A DNA stretch of 64,000 nt from Candidatus Azobacteroides pseudotrichonymphae genomovar. CFP2 (GTDB lineage Bacteria > Bacteroidota > Bacteroidia > Bacteroidales > Azobacteroidaceae): positions 758,001 through 822,000 of the forward strand of contig NC_011565.1 in NCBI RefSeq assembly GCF_000010645.1. Direction: 5' to 3'. A program made the translations under genes and the position numbers. Shown in pieces: positions 17,285 to 28,229 of the stretch (positions are counted from its first letter, which is position 1; every line of letters begins with the position of its first letter). The notes beneath the pieces are model-generated. The model worked only from the letters and a program-made list of their open reading frames with translations, had not been told where the DNA came from and did not search any database.

Positions 17285-19928
17285 TGTATCATCTTTTTAA
17301 ATTTTCTCTAAATATAAGCTAAGAATTAGATTAGGGAAACACTGATTTAAGCAATTCATCCAGCAAAAGGTTGCTAAATTAAAATTTTTTCTGTTTTTTA
17401 GATCTTTATTCTGAATTGATAATTTTTCTTCAAGGTTGCCCATGTTATGACAACTTGATTGGAGAAGTTTGATTCAAATTGAGATATTCTTGTATATCTT
17501 TCCGTTTTTGTCCTTTAACAGTTCTTGTAAGTGGGTGTTAATTGTCTTAGGAATATAGTTTCCTAACTTGGAATAGACATAGTCTTTCTGTTTGTTTACA
17601 AGAGGATGATGGTGATGCTATTTGTTTTTTTGTTATACTACGTCTCTCACGCTTATGTATCATCTTTGTCAGTTTCGTATACTATATACTATGTTCGTTC
17701 TACCGAACAATTCTTTGCAATCTTTAACAAAGAAATCATTTCATTTAAGATAACCCCTTTTTTAAGTGCACTTATACTAACTCCAAACACTAACAAGAGA
17801 ATTGGAATATTTGTCTAAATGAAAATAGAAGATGAACAGAAGGATTAACAATTTTCTTTGATTTGACTAGTATTAGTGTATAATTTGAACGTGATTTTTT
17901 TTTGATCCTTTTACGAAAATATTGATTTGCTAGAAAGGTTATTCCTTTTCTACCAAATTTGCAACCTTTTGATCATTCTTCAACATACTATGAATAGCTG
18001 ATAATAGCTTTTCATAGTTCTTTTGTTTTTTTAAGTTGCTTTTTTTATTAAGAGTGTTATTTAGTAGTATTTTAATAAGAGGACCAACGATAATTACACA
18101 CATCAATCACTCCAATAAGTATCTTTATACAAGATTACTATTATTTATTATTGCAATTTTATATGGGTATCTTAATTGTTCAATTATTAGGATGATCTTT
18201 CGTATCTCTAGCAGAGTGAGATCTTTTTCTGTATGGGTATAATAATTCCCAAATATCTTGTGAATATCCTTAATTTCTCCGTTTATATGCTTTTGTTAAT
18301 TCTCTTCCATCTTCTATTCATTATCCATCCTATAGTTTCTTAAGCTCAGTATTTTTGACCTAATTAAAAATAATTGGCAATTACGGAAAGGTGTCTCCAA
18401 TTGTTTTTAATTAAAGAAGTAAATTATTTAGTATCTATTTATAAATTTACTTTGAAACAGACTTGTTATAGTAAGACTATTTCTAATTATTAGATAACAT
18501 TGAGATTTTACAGATTTTAGGATTATTTTTACTTGTTGTTTACCTCATAAGTATTTTTGTTGTACAGTCTACATATATGTACACTGTACAAATAAGAATT
18601 TAGTAAGCTACATACAGTACACATACACAACACATATTTAATATGAACATCTGTAATAATTAGGTTCATCTATGATCTCATATCTCATTATATTTTGTAA
18701 TATCTATCCTTAAATGTTTTGGTATTTTTTTCATGGATGTAAACACTGTATTATGTTTAACAAGCATTCCTTTTATTTAGCTAGATACGGCAGAATACTT
18801 CCTGATTGGTTATATGAACAATTAGAATTTAGGGAGTTTATTATTTTTTTATAGAGAAGGATCAATAGGCAATTTATTCTCGTTTTCATTTGTAGGAATT
18901 GCCGATTGTGATAGGGAAAACATATAATTAATAAAATTGTAATTTTTTTAGTTATTAGGATTCGTCATATTATATGTAATTATATGGTAATAATACACTT
19001 CTATATTTGCCTATAAATTCGTAATTGTTGTGCCAATAAAAATGATACAGCTAACTAGTTTCCATATGATTGTTAATTCGTAACTAGTTCAGCTAAGAGA
19101 TGGTAAAAATACCATAGCGAAAAATGTTTACTCTACAAAGGTATGCGTTGGTAATTTCCCCATCTCTCTGTGTTTATTTTCTTCCATTTTTCATCGTTAT
19201 CAAAGAACACATATACAGACAACAAGTATATTTTTTGCTTACCTTTTCTTATTTATTACATTCGCTAAAGCTCTCTTAGTAGAGAAGGCTAAGTTTTGTT
19301 ATCGTTCTGAGCCATTAACATGGTTGTGTAGTTGCGTTATTTGTGGTTGGGGGGAGGGGTTGGAAGAGTTTTTTTAATATTTATATATCCAATGAGGGGA
19401 GCACGAAATAATACCATTTGTATCGAATGGAGAAAGAGGAGATACTTGCTGAACACATGATAGATGTAAACACAGATTCTTTCGAGCCAAGAGTTCTAAA
19501 CTAATCGGAGAGAAAAGGACTCCCTCTCCTATATAGAAAGTATCAGCCACATTCAAAGGAATGTGCGTTGTCTTTATATAGAGAGCAGCTCACGACTACA
19601 TGAGAAGACGAAAAATCAAGTCTCTCACAGAAAAAAGAACCAAAACACTATTATCAAAGTAATAATCCTCATCATCATCTTTCTTTGCTTGTATACTTCA
19701 TAAATTTTAGCTTTCTCAATTTATATCTGTTCCCTTTTTATTCCTTTTATTCCCTTCTTTTTTAAAGTCTTAATTTTTCCTTTTTTTCTCTTTGAAAGCA
19801 AAGAATAGTTTCTGTCTTCTATATATCTTTTTGAGCTTTTTTTCTGTAAATAGCCTCCTTTCCTCTTCTTTTTTATCAGCCTTATTGCTAAAATCGATAA
19901 AAGAAATTTTATATAAATATGAAATATA
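17285..19928. other. Long gene-poor region with eroded minus-strand coding traces
   Basis: No intact gene is visible over 2.6 kb between uvrC and clpX. On the minus strand several short stretches read like protein but are broken by stops: about 17470-17610 (with YVYSKLGNYIPKTINTHLQE), 17720-17820, 17945-18060 (with KQKNYEKLLSAIHSMLKNDQ) and 18130-18290 (with NGEIKDIHKIFGNYYTHTEK). I recognise none of these families. Around 18360-19330 and 19560-19928 I see only AT-rich sequence. The likeliest reading is one or more old pseudogenes; regulatory RNA cannot be excluded. Confidence 0.5.
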
Positions 19929-21161
19929 TCAATATTTGTTTTGGAATTCAGCTTTTTCTATTCGCTCTTTAGCATAATTTTTAGTTATATGTAATTCTTT
20001 CCTGGATGTAGAAGGAATTTCAAACATTGCGTCAATCATAATATTTTCTGTGATCGAACGTAATCCTCTTGCCCCTAATTTAAACTCTATAGATTTATCT
20101 ACAATATAATTTAACGTCTCTTTGTCAAAACTCAATTTGACTCCATCCATTGCAAACAATTTAATGTACTGTTTAACAATTGAATTTTTTGGTTTTGTAA
20201 GAATATCTCGTAAAGCGATACAATCTAATGGTTCAAGATAGGTTAGTATAGGAAGTCTTCCAATAATTTCAGGAATAAGTCCAAAAGCTTTCAAATCCTG
20301 TGGAGCTATATATTTCAGTAGATTGTTTCTATCTATTTTTTTTGTATTTTCATTTGCCGTATAACCAACAACTTGCATGCTCAAACGTTGAGCTATTTTT
20401 CTTTCAATTCCATCAAAAGCACCTCCACAAATAAAAAGAATATTCTTTGTATTGACTTGTATCATATCCTGTTCAGGATGCTTTCGTCCTCCTTTGGGAG
20501 GTACATTTACTAAGGAACCTTCTAATAGTTTCAAGAGGCCTTGCTGAACACCCTCTCCGCTCACATCCCTCGTAATAGATGGATTATCGCCTTTACGAGC
20601 AATTTTATCTATTTCATCTATAAATACAATACCCTGTTCAGTGGCTTCCAAATTAAAATCAGCTACCTGTAGCAAGCGAGTCAAAAGACTTTCAATATCT
20701 TCACCAACATATCCAGCTTCGGTTAGAACCGTCGCGTCTACAATAGTAAACGGAACTTTTAATAAACGTGCAATCGTCTTAGCTAAAAGTGTTTTACCTG
20801 TCCCAGTAGCCCCTACCAAAAGGATATTGGACTTTTCTATTTCCACATCATCATCATCATCATCTGTACACCTTGGTTGTAATAATCGTTTGTAATGGTT
20901 ATAAACAGCAACTGAAAGATAGCGTTTAGCAGTATCTTGACTAATTACATATTGATCTAACAAAGCTTTGATATCTTTTGGATGAGGAAGCTCATCTGCT
21001 TGAAGGGGATAGGCATTTTTTGATATTTTTTTTAAAGACGATTTGAGTACTTCATAAGCTTGCATTATGCAAACGTCGCAAATATAAACATCCTTTTTTT
21101 GGACAAATATATTTAATGGATTCCCACAAAAACTACAACGTTTTTCAGCTTTCTCTTCCAT
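19929..21161 (-). CDS. clpX: ATP-dependent Clp protease ATP-binding subunit ClpX
   Basis: AAA+ unfoldase that feeds substrates to ClpP. From the ATG at 21161 the product is 410 residues. It has the N-terminal zinc-binding domain (CSFCGNPL and CDVC), Walker A (GATGTGKT), Walker B (VFIDEIDK), the sensor region and the ClpP-contacting loop region. A run of Asp residues ([11 protein letters not shown], about residue 88) extends the linker after the zinc domain. The ATG is only two bases from the clpP stop; a GTG six bases upstream overlaps it. It is the last gene of tig-clpP-clpX. Confidence 0.97.
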   Translation of the reverse strand: MEEKAEKRCSFCGNPLNIFVQKKDVYICDVCIMQAYEVLKSSLKKISKNAYPLQADELPHPKDIKALLDQYVISQDTAKRYLSVAVYNHYKRLLQPRCTDDDDDDVEIEKSNILLVGATGTGKTLLAKTIARLLKVPFTIVDATVLTEAGYVGEDIESLLTRLLQVADFNLEATEQGIVFIDEIDKIARKGDNPSITRDVSGEGVQQGLLKLLEGSLVNVPPKGGRKHPEQDMIQVNTKNILFICGGAFDGIERKIAQRLSMQVVGYTANENTKKIDRNNLLKYIAPQDLKAFGLIPEIIGRLPILTYLEPLDCIALRDILTKPKNSIVKQYIKLFAMDGVKLSFDKETLNYIVDKSIEFKLGARGLRSITENIMIDAMFEIPSTSRKELHITKNYAKERIEKAEFQNKY

Positions 21162-21163
21162 AA

Positions 21164-21832
21164 TCACTTCTTCTTAGTCAATATCCCATCTATCATTCCG
21201 TAAGCCAATGCCTCCTCGGCGTTCATCCAAAAATCGCGGTCTCCATCTTTTAATACTTGCTCATAAGATTGTCCTGAATGTTCGGCAATGATAGTATATA
21301 TTTCTTTTTTAATTTTTAATATTTCTCGAGCTGTAATTTCAATATCAGAAGCTTGCCCTTGAGCTCCACCTAATGGTTGATGAATCATTACTCGCGAATG
21401 ACACAAAGCCGAACGTTTCCCCTTTGTTCCGGCAACCAACAAAACAGCCGCCATAGATGCTGCCATACCTGTGCAAATTGTAGTCACATCGCTAGAAATA
21501 AACTGCATTGTGTCATAAATGCCATATCCGGCATATACGGTTCCTCCCGGAGAATTAATATAAATAGAAATATCTTTACCTGGTTCCGCTGAATCGAGAT
21601 ATAACAATTGAGCTTGGACCACACTAGCAGAATAATCGTCTATTCGAGTTCCTAAAAAGATAATACGATCCATCATCAAACGGGAAAAAACATCCATTTG
21701 AGCTACATTCAATTGTCGTTCTTCTATAATTGTCGGCGAAATATAACTGTTAGAAACAGTTGAATACTTATCAAGTAGATTTGTATCTATACCTAAATGT
21801 TTAATAGCATAATTCTTAAAATCATTGTTCAT
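21164..21832 (-). CDS. clpP: ATP-dependent Clp protease proteolytic subunit
   Basis: Serine peptidase that forms the tetradecameric proteolytic chamber. The 222-residue product is normal in length. Catalytic Ser lies in [13 protein letters not shown], His in [11 protein letters not shown] and Asp in the DRDFWM region. It sits between tig and clpX, the common bacterial order, with almost no space to clpX, so the two are co-translated. Confidence 0.97.
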   Translation of the reverse strand: MNNDFKNYAIKHLGIDTNLLDKYSTVSNSYISPTIIEERQLNVAQMDVFSRLMMDRIIFLGTRIDDYSASVVQAQLLYLDSAEPGKDISIYINSPGGTVYAGYGIYDTMQFISSDVTTICTGMAASMAAVLLVAGTKGKRSALCHSRVMIHQPLGGAQGQASDIEITAREILKIKKEIYTIIAEHSGQSYEQVLKDGDRDFWMNAEEALAYGMIDGILTKKK

Positions 21833-21854
21833 TTTAATTCTCTTTAGTTATTCT

Positions 21855-23183
21855 TTAGGCAATTTTTCGAAATTCTTCTTTCATTACACTTATAGGCTTC
21901 AAACTGATTTTTTCTTTCAAAAAACCAATAATCTTAGTTTCTAATGCTTTATTATGCAATTGCTGAACCCATTTTTCTGTTTTCAATATTTCGTTTGCGT
22001 AGCTTTCTAATAAATCATTTGAAATTAAACGTAAATTGTACAAAGTAAATTGTACTCGTGCTAAGGTTTTTGCAGTCTGTCGCATATCTTCTGATGTTAC
22101 TTTTATTCCATTATCCTCCACTATTTTATTCCAGATAAATTGTGTCTTGATAGCCTGCAAAACATTTGGAAAATCTTTTTCGTTAGCATTAGATTCCATA
22201 AATAATCGCTTTAGAAAATCTTCAGGGAATCGAACCTTTTTTATTTTTTCCAATAATATTTTTTTTATATCCAAGAGAAATCGGTAATTGCTTTCAGATT
22301 CTAATTGTAAAATTAGATTTCTCTTAATTACTTCTTTAAACATTTTTTCGGAAGTAACTACTCCTATTCCATACAGTTTGTCAAATAATTCCTGGTTGAT
22401 TTCAGCTTTTCTGTAATAGCTTATTTCGGTAATGTCAAAAGAAAAATTTCCTTGATGATTGGGTATCTCTGTTTTTTTTACTTTCAAAAGATAGGATAAT
22501 TCAGTTTCATTTTTTTTAAAAGCTCTATATGGATTAAAAATAATAACATCTCCTATCTTCTTGTTTATAAATTTATCTCTCTCCATCTCATCTTTTATAG
22601 AAAAAGGCAGCAATATTGCATCTTTAAGGTTAATCCCATTCTTCAATAGCGCATTCTCTGCGTCTAACTCTACAAGTCTCCCCTTTATTATACTATCATT
22701 TTCTACTACATCTACATTGGTGTCATGCTTACCATATTGCATCTTAAGAGTACTGATTTGATTTTCAATCATTTCGTTTGTTACAACTATAGTATAATAC
22801 GGTAGTTCATCATTTTTTGTTAAACCAATATCTACTTCAGGTTGTAATCCTATATCAAATAGGAATTCATAATCTTTTTGATTATTCAAGTCTAGATTTT
22901 TTTTAATTAAAAGTGGTTCCCCCAAAATACGTAGTTTGTTCTCTTTTATATATTTTAATAATTCATTTGAAACCAATTTATTCAGCTCCTCTACCAAAAC
23001 ATTTTTCCCATACATTGATTGAATAATCGATTGTGGTACATTGCCTTTCCGAAACCCAGCAATAACTACATTTTTACAAAGATTACTTAATGATTTTCTC
23101 ACTAAATGTTGATAGTCATCTTTAACCACACTGATTGTAATTCGAGCATTTACATCATCAGTTTTCTCTATCGTGATATTCAT
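21855..23183 (-). CDS. tig: Trigger factor
   Basis: Ribosome-associated chaperone for nascent chains. The 442-residue product has the N-terminal ribosome-binding domain with the tail-exit contact motif in the GFRKGNVPQSII stretch (residues about 43-54), followed by a much diverged central PPIase-like region and a helical C-terminal chaperone domain. The family's usual PPIase signature is not evident, as I recall for Bacteroidetes members. It lies 22 bases upstream of clpP. Confidence 0.93.
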   Translation of the reverse strand: MNITIEKTDDVNARITISVVKDDYQHLVRKSLSNLCKNVVIAGFRKGNVPQSIIQSMYGKNVLVEELNKLVSNELLKYIKENKLRILGEPLLIKKNLDLNNQKDYEFLFDIGLQPEVDIGLTKNDELPYYTIVVTNEMIENQISTLKMQYGKHDTNVDVVENDSIIKGRLVELDAENALLKNGINLKDAILLPFSIKDEMERDKFINKKIGDVIIFNPYRAFKKNETELSYLLKVKKTEIPNHQGNFSFDITEISYYRKAEINQELFDKLYGIGVVTSEKMFKEVIKRNLILQLESESNYRFLLDIKKILLEKIKKVRFPEDFLKRLFMESNANEKDFPNVLQAIKTQFIWNKIVEDNGIKVTSEDMRQTAKTLARVQFTLYNLRLISNDLLESYANEILKTEKWVQQLHNKALETKIIGFLKEKISLKPISVMKEEFRKIA

Positions 23184-23317
23184 TATACCAAATTTTACTT
23201 TTCACCCGTAAAAATAATCATTTATTCTAATATTATGTAGTAACTTACTTCTCTTTTGTATAACTTGAAACCAAGTTTGTATCTATAAAACTCAGCATTA
23301 TTAGCAACCGAACTGAC

Positions 23318-23350
23318 AAAGAACCATGATTTCTTTAATCATGGTTCTTT
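23318..23350. terminator. Perfect 13-bp hairpin upstream of tig
   Basis: AAAGAACCATGAT and ATCATGGTTCTTT flank a 7-base loop. On the plus strand the stem runs into TTTT; on the minus strand there is no longer T run. It may terminate transcription of the decayed minus-strand frame ending at 23399, or be a transcribed structure upstream of tig. No intact gene on either strand feeds directly into it. Confidence 0.5.
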
Positions 23351-23398
23351 TAATAACATTGCTTGTTTTTTCTTAATTCAATATTAACTGCCATTCTT

Positions 23399-23668
23399 TT
23401 ATTGATTATGTATCTGATATTGATATGTATCTGAATTTTTAATATGTACAGCGGTTGTGTAGATACAAGTAATTGCTTGATGTTTTATCATGGCAAGTCC
23501 AATGTACATGTCTTTCATTTCTTTGAAAATCAGATTTGTGCTTTTTGCCACTTCCCAGAGAAGGGAAACGATATAGTTTTTTGCTTCCTGATCAGGCTTC
23601 GTAAAATTTACCGGGAATTTACCGGGAAGAGTATCATGTAATCGTAATAAATCCCTTACAAATATGCA
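23399..23668 (-). pseudogene. Unrecognised minus-strand coding remnant, N-terminus lost
   Basis: An 89-codon frame is open between a TAG at 23669-23671 and a TAA at 23399-23401. It has no usable start in its first half and reads like real protein, with LLRLHDTLPGKFPVNFTKPD followed by EAKNYIVSLLWEVAKSTNLI. It looks like the C-terminal part of a gene whose front has eroded; I do not recognise the family. The opposite-strand frame over the same bases looks like a shadow. It lies about 1 kb upstream of the nif promoter. Confidence 0.45.
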
Positions 23669-23671
23669 CTA

Positions 23672-24685
23672 ATTCAAACGGTTGTAATTTTTTATTTATT
23701 ACAGATATCATTTATTACAGATATCGTAACGGTTATTGATCAAGCATATTATCTATGTGTATAGATTACATAAATTTATTCTTTGTAGAATATCATACCA
23801 CTGCTAAATCCTCAATTCAGTAAGCGGTAGATATCATAAAAATAATCTCAAATTGTATTGTTTTTATATTTGTTACTATTTTTATATTTTATTACTAGTT
23901 TTTCCATAAATATCATTCATTACCGTTTTATTAGTAGTAATAGATCAAAGTAATGATACTTAATCTATAGAACAGTCGAAAAACATGATCCTTAATTGAC
24001 AATTGAATGATTTTTTCGAATGTTTGTTCAATTCACTTTCTCTTTTTTTTGTTCTTTCATCTTAAATAGGCCATGTTTCTTAGTTGACATGGTTGACATG
24101 AATGATTTATTGACAGTAATGAAAATTTAAGTAAGCTTATTAGTTCAGTACTTCTCATTCTGTCATTTGCGTTCACTTCTATTTTGTACAGGTTCAGTAA
24201 TTTTTGTTTTTTTTATAATTGATCAATAATTCAGGTGTCATTCACACATTAACCAAAGATTTATACATATGCTACATGTTTTTGTAGATTTCAATTTTGT
24301 AGATTTCAGAAGGAAAGTTATATTTGAAAATATATGGCAAAATGCTTTTAGTAAAATAAAAAGAAATGCTCAAAAATAGTGTGAATATGTTTTGTATCTT
24401 GGGATATATTTTGCAATGGGAACAGGGCAGATAGTTTTTTTTGAAAAAAAATTTTGTTTTATTATTGATTTGTAGCAATGATGTTCTTTTTTTAAAGTCG
24501 AGGGAGTTTTAATTTTTTTCTACATTTTTGTATGATTTGTCGTTTTTATCTCACATTTTTGGTGGATATTTTTTTGTATGCTTCTCATTGTGATGGTTTT
24601 CTTTTTTATTGCAAATCATTGTTTATTAATTGTTTTGTACTTATTTTATTTCTTCTTGTTTTCTTGGATGAAACCTTAAAAAGTA
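23672..24685. other. Gene-free AT-rich region upstream of the nif promoter
   Basis: About 1 kb with no supportable gene. Small direct repeats (ATTTATTACAGATATC twice near 23695-23730) and T-rich stretches are visible. I looked for a NifA-type upstream activator site (TGT-N10-ACA) and found only a badly spaced variant (TGT-N12-ACA, 24538-24555). Confidence 0.5.
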
Positions 24686-24701
24686 TGGCATAGGATTTGC
24701 T
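24686..24701 (+). promoter_or_regulatory. Sigma54 (RpoN)-type -24/-12 promoter for nifH
   Basis: TGGCAT, five bases, then TTGCT: the invariant GG and GC are exactly 10 bases apart, as the sigma54 consensus requires. Expected transcription start is near 24712, leaving about a 40-base leader before the nifH ATG at 24754. The overlapping TAGGATTTG resembles the Bacteroidetes -7 element TAnnTTTG but has one base too many. Sigma54 control of nif is established in Proteobacteria; here it is inferred from sequence alone. Confidence 0.7.
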
Positions 24702-24735
24702 ATGTTCCTCAGCTGTAAGACTTAAGGTTTAATAA

Positions 24736-25578
<843 letters not shown>

Positions 25579-25812
25579 AATCGATACTTTAAGATTATTA
25601 TTATCTCATATTTTTGAAGATATGATGAGGGATATACTGGAGGAGGTAAAATTTCATCCATAAGTTGCTGTTTGTTAGTTTTGTTAGTTAGTGCTTGTTG
25701 AGATTGATAAGAGGATAATTGAAGAACAGATTATGAAGATAAAATGGAATAGGTGTCTTTTTTATATTTTTATAGGGGGAAAGTCAAAAAAATAAATTAA
25801 TTATATACAATT

Positions 25813-26136
25813 ATGTTGTTGATAAGAGCTATTGTGCGACCGGAAAAATCTCCAGTCGTGATGAGAGATTTGTTTAATGCTGGATTTCCTGCAGTGACAA
25901 AGTTGTCTGTTTTTGGGCGAGGGAAGCAGCGTGGTCTTAAGGTAGGTAATGTTACTTATGATGAATTGCCAAAAGATTTGTTGATCATTGTGATTCATGA
26001 AAAAGACAAAGATTTTGTAGTAGAGACTATTATTAATGCTGCTCGTTCTGAGTCAAAAGGACAGGCAGGTGATGGAAAAATTTTCGTAACCCCAGTAGAA
26101 GAGACATATACTATATCAAGAGCTAAAAAAGATTGA
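25813..26136 (+). CDS. nifI1: PII-family nitrogenase regulator NifI1
   Basis: PII-like protein that, with NifI2, is known in methanogens to bind and inhibit the MoFe protein when nitrogen is sufficient, relieved by 2-oxoglutarate. The 107-residue product starts LLIRAIVRPEKS and keeps a T-loop with Tyr near residue 50 (VGNVTYDELPK) and a C-terminal GDGKIFVTPVEE core. Its place between nifH and nifD, paired with a second PII gene, is diagnostic for NifI rather than GlnB. It overlaps nothing and is two bases from nifI2. Confidence 0.95.
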   Translation: MLLIRAIVRPEKSPVVMRDLFNAGFPAVTKLSVFGRGKQRGLKVGNVTYDELPKDLLIIVIHEKDKDFVVETIINAARSESKGQAGDGKIFVTPVEETYTISRAKKD

Positions 26137-26138
26137 TT

Positions 26139-26510
26139 ATGAAGTTAATATTAGCTGTTATACGGATAGCCAGAATGAGTGAAACGAAACAGGCATTGGC
26201 AGACGTTGGGTTACCATCATTTACGGCAATGCCTGTGTTGGGTCGTGGACGTGGACATGGCGATTTGGAAAAAATCAAAGAGGGAGTAGTAACTAATGAA
26301 GATATTGAATTTTTGCCTGAGATTCCCCGTTTAAAGTCGAAACGGATGATAACGTTAGTTGTGACCGATGAGAAGAAAGACTTGGCAGTTGAAACTATTC
26401 TCAAAATTAATCACACCGGGAAAAGTGGTGATGGGAGAATTTTTGTGGTGAATACGCTTGATTCTTTTACGATTCATACTGGGATTTCTGGAGATGCTTC
26501 TTTAGATTAA
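26139..26510 (+). CDS. nifI2: PII-family nitrogenase regulator NifI2
   Basis: Partner of NifI1 in post-translational switch-off of nitrogenase. The 123-residue product (ATG at 26139) has the PII core and the longer, glycine/arginine-rich T-loop typical of NifI2 (VLGRGRGHGD), then KRMITLVVTDEKK and GDGRIFVVNTLDS. It starts two bases after the nifI1 stop. With no draT/draG visible, this pair is the likely fast ammonium switch, an inference from known methanogen systems. Confidence 0.95.
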   Translation: MKLILAVIRIARMSETKQALADVGLPSFTAMPVLGRGRGHGDLEKIKEGVVTNEDIEFLPEIPRLKSKRMITLVVTDEKKDLAVETILKINHTGKSGDGRIFVVNTLDSFTIHTGISGDASLD

Positions 26511-26553
26511 AGTAATGAATGTATGATATATATTAACAAAATTGGTATAAATA

Positions 26554-28206
26554 ATGGTTGACGAAAAAGATAAAATAGGATCGATGGATTCTCTTGTTAC
26601 TGAGCTGCAAGAATTCCGCAAAGAAATAATGACTAAATATCCGAAAAAGGTTGGTAAAAAAAGGGCAAAGTCTATTGTGGTTAGTAATCCAGACAATCCC
26701 CCTGAAATACAAGCAAATGTGCGAACGGTCCCAGGTATTATTACACAAAGGGGTTGTACCTATGCAGGGTGTAAAGGGGTAGTATTAGGTCCTACACGGG
26801 ACATTATAAATATTACGCATGGGCCTATTGGATGTGGTTTTTATTCGTGGCTTACAAGACGTAATCAAACATTGCCTGTTGATGAGAATGATTCAAATTT
26901 TATTACGTATTGTTTTTCTACTGATATACAGGATTCAAATATTGTGTTTGGTGGAGAAGAGAAATTGAAGCAAGCCATACGTGAGGCATACGAATTATTT
27001 CATCCTCATACGATTGCTATATTTTCTACTTGTCCAGTTGGATTGATTGGTGACGATGTGCATCGCGTAGCGAGGCACATGATGGAAGAAATAGGAGGAG
27101 GTATTAATATTTTTGGGTTCTCATGCGAAGGTTATCGTGGTGTGTCTCAATCAGCCGGACATCATATTGCTAATAACGGATTGTTTAAAAATTTGATTGG
27201 TCGGAATGATGAAATAAGAGGTTCATTGGAATATCGTGTCAATCTTCTGGGTGAGTATAATATAGGAGGGGATGCTTTTGAATTAGAACGTATTTTTGAG
27301 AAATGTGGTATTAATTTGGTTGCTACTTTCAGTGGAAACTCAACTATTCAAAAGTTTGAAAATGCACATACTGCTGACCTTAATATGGTAATGTGCCATC
27401 GTTCTATTAACTATGTAGCTGAAATGATGGAGACGGCATTTGGTATCCCCTGGATTAAAGTACAGCCTATTGGAGCAAGTTCTACGGCAAAAATGTTGCG
27501 TAAGATAGCACAATATTTTGGTGAAAAAAAACTTGTTGATAGAGTGGAAGAAGTTATTGCTGAAGAAATGGTTGAGGTTGGAGAAGCTTGTAAAGAAGCT
27601 CGTAAGCATACTACTGGGAAATTGGCAATGCTTTTTGTGGGTGGTTCACGAGCACATCATTATCAAGATTTATTTGAAGAATTAGGTATGACTACTATTG
27701 CTGCGGGTTATGAATTTGGACATCGGGATGATTATGAAGGTCGTCGTGTGATTCCGAATATTCAGATTGATGCAGACAGTCGTAACATTGAGGAGATAAC
27801 TGTTACTAAAGATGCCACTCGTTATAATCCTCGTAAAACAGAGGAGGAATTGAAGGAATTGGAAGCAAATGGTATGGAATTCAATGAATATCATGGCTTA
27901 ATGAAGCAAATGGAGAGGGGGGCATTGGTAATAGACGATCTTAGCCATTATGAAATGGATAAATTGATTGAAAGATACCATCCTGATGTTTTTTGTGCAG
28001 GTATTAAAGAAAAATTTTGTGTACAAAAGATGGGTGTTCCTCTTAAGCAACTTCATAACTATGATTCGGGTGGGCCTTACGCTGGATTTAAGGGAGCAAT
28101 TAATTTTTATCGTGATATTGAAATGATAGTTAGTGCTTCTATTTGGAAAGAATTGAAGGCACCTTGGGAAAGTGAAGTCCATATAGAAGCAACTTTTGTA
28201 TATTGA
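26554..28206 (+). CDS. nifD: Nitrogenase molybdenum-iron protein alpha chain
   Basis: Catalytic subunit carrying FeMo-cofactor. In the 550-residue product the P-cluster cysteines are Cys73, Cys94 and Cys160. The cofactor ligands are Cys281 (MVMCHRS) and His501 (QLHNYD). Gln199 and His203 of SQSAGHHIAN correspond to the Azotobacter substrate-channel pair Gln191 and His195. Relative to the roughly 490-residue Azotobacter protein there is extra sequence before the C-terminal domain (around residues 410-460, with YNPRKTEEELKELEANG), as in the clostridial group. No anfG or vnfG gene lies between D and K, so it is the molybdenum type. It is 23 bases upstream of nifK. Confidence 0.97.
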   Translation: MVDEKDKIGSMDSLVTELQEFRKEIMTKYPKKVGKKRAKSIVVSNPDNPPEIQANVRTVPGIITQRGCTYAGCKGVVLGPTRDIINITHGPIGCGFYSWLTRRNQTLPVDENDSNFITYCFSTDIQDSNIVFGGEEKLKQAIREAYELFHPHTIAIFSTCPVGLIGDDVHRVARHMMEEIGGGINIFGFSCEGYRGVSQSAGHHIANNGLFKNLIGRNDEIRGSLEYRVNLLGEYNIGGDAFELERIFEKCGINLVATFSGNSTIQKFENAHTADLNMVMCHRSINYVAEMMETAFGIPWIKVQPIGASSTAKMLRKIAQYFGEKKLVDRVEEVIAEEMVEVGEACKEARKHTTGKLAMLFVGGSRAHHYQDLFEELGMTTIAAGYEFGHRDDYEGRRVIPNIQIDADSRNIEEITVTKDATRYNPRKTEEELKELEANGMEFNEYHGLMKQMERGALVIDDLSHYEMDKLIERYHPDVFCAGIKEKFCVQKMGVPLKQLHNYDSGGPYAGFKGAINFYRDIEMIVSASIWKELKAPWESEVHIEATFVY

Positions 28207-28229
28207 ACAGTTTAAATTAAGAGAAAAAT

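Noticed and set aside
23444..23641. Plus-strand 65-codon frame
   Set aside because: The minus-strand frame over the same bases reads far more like protein; the plus-strand frame looks like its shadow.
24538..24555. Possible NifA upstream activator site
   Set aside because: The spacing is TGT-N12-ACA instead of TGT-N10-ACA, so it does not meet the consensus.
28050..28100. Possible loss of the FeMo-cofactor His ligand in NifD (GPYAG where Azotobacter has GPYHG)
   Set aside because: The ligand His442 of Azotobacter lies in the preceding MHSWDY stretch, and that His is kept here as His501 in QLHNYD. The substituted His is a different residue.
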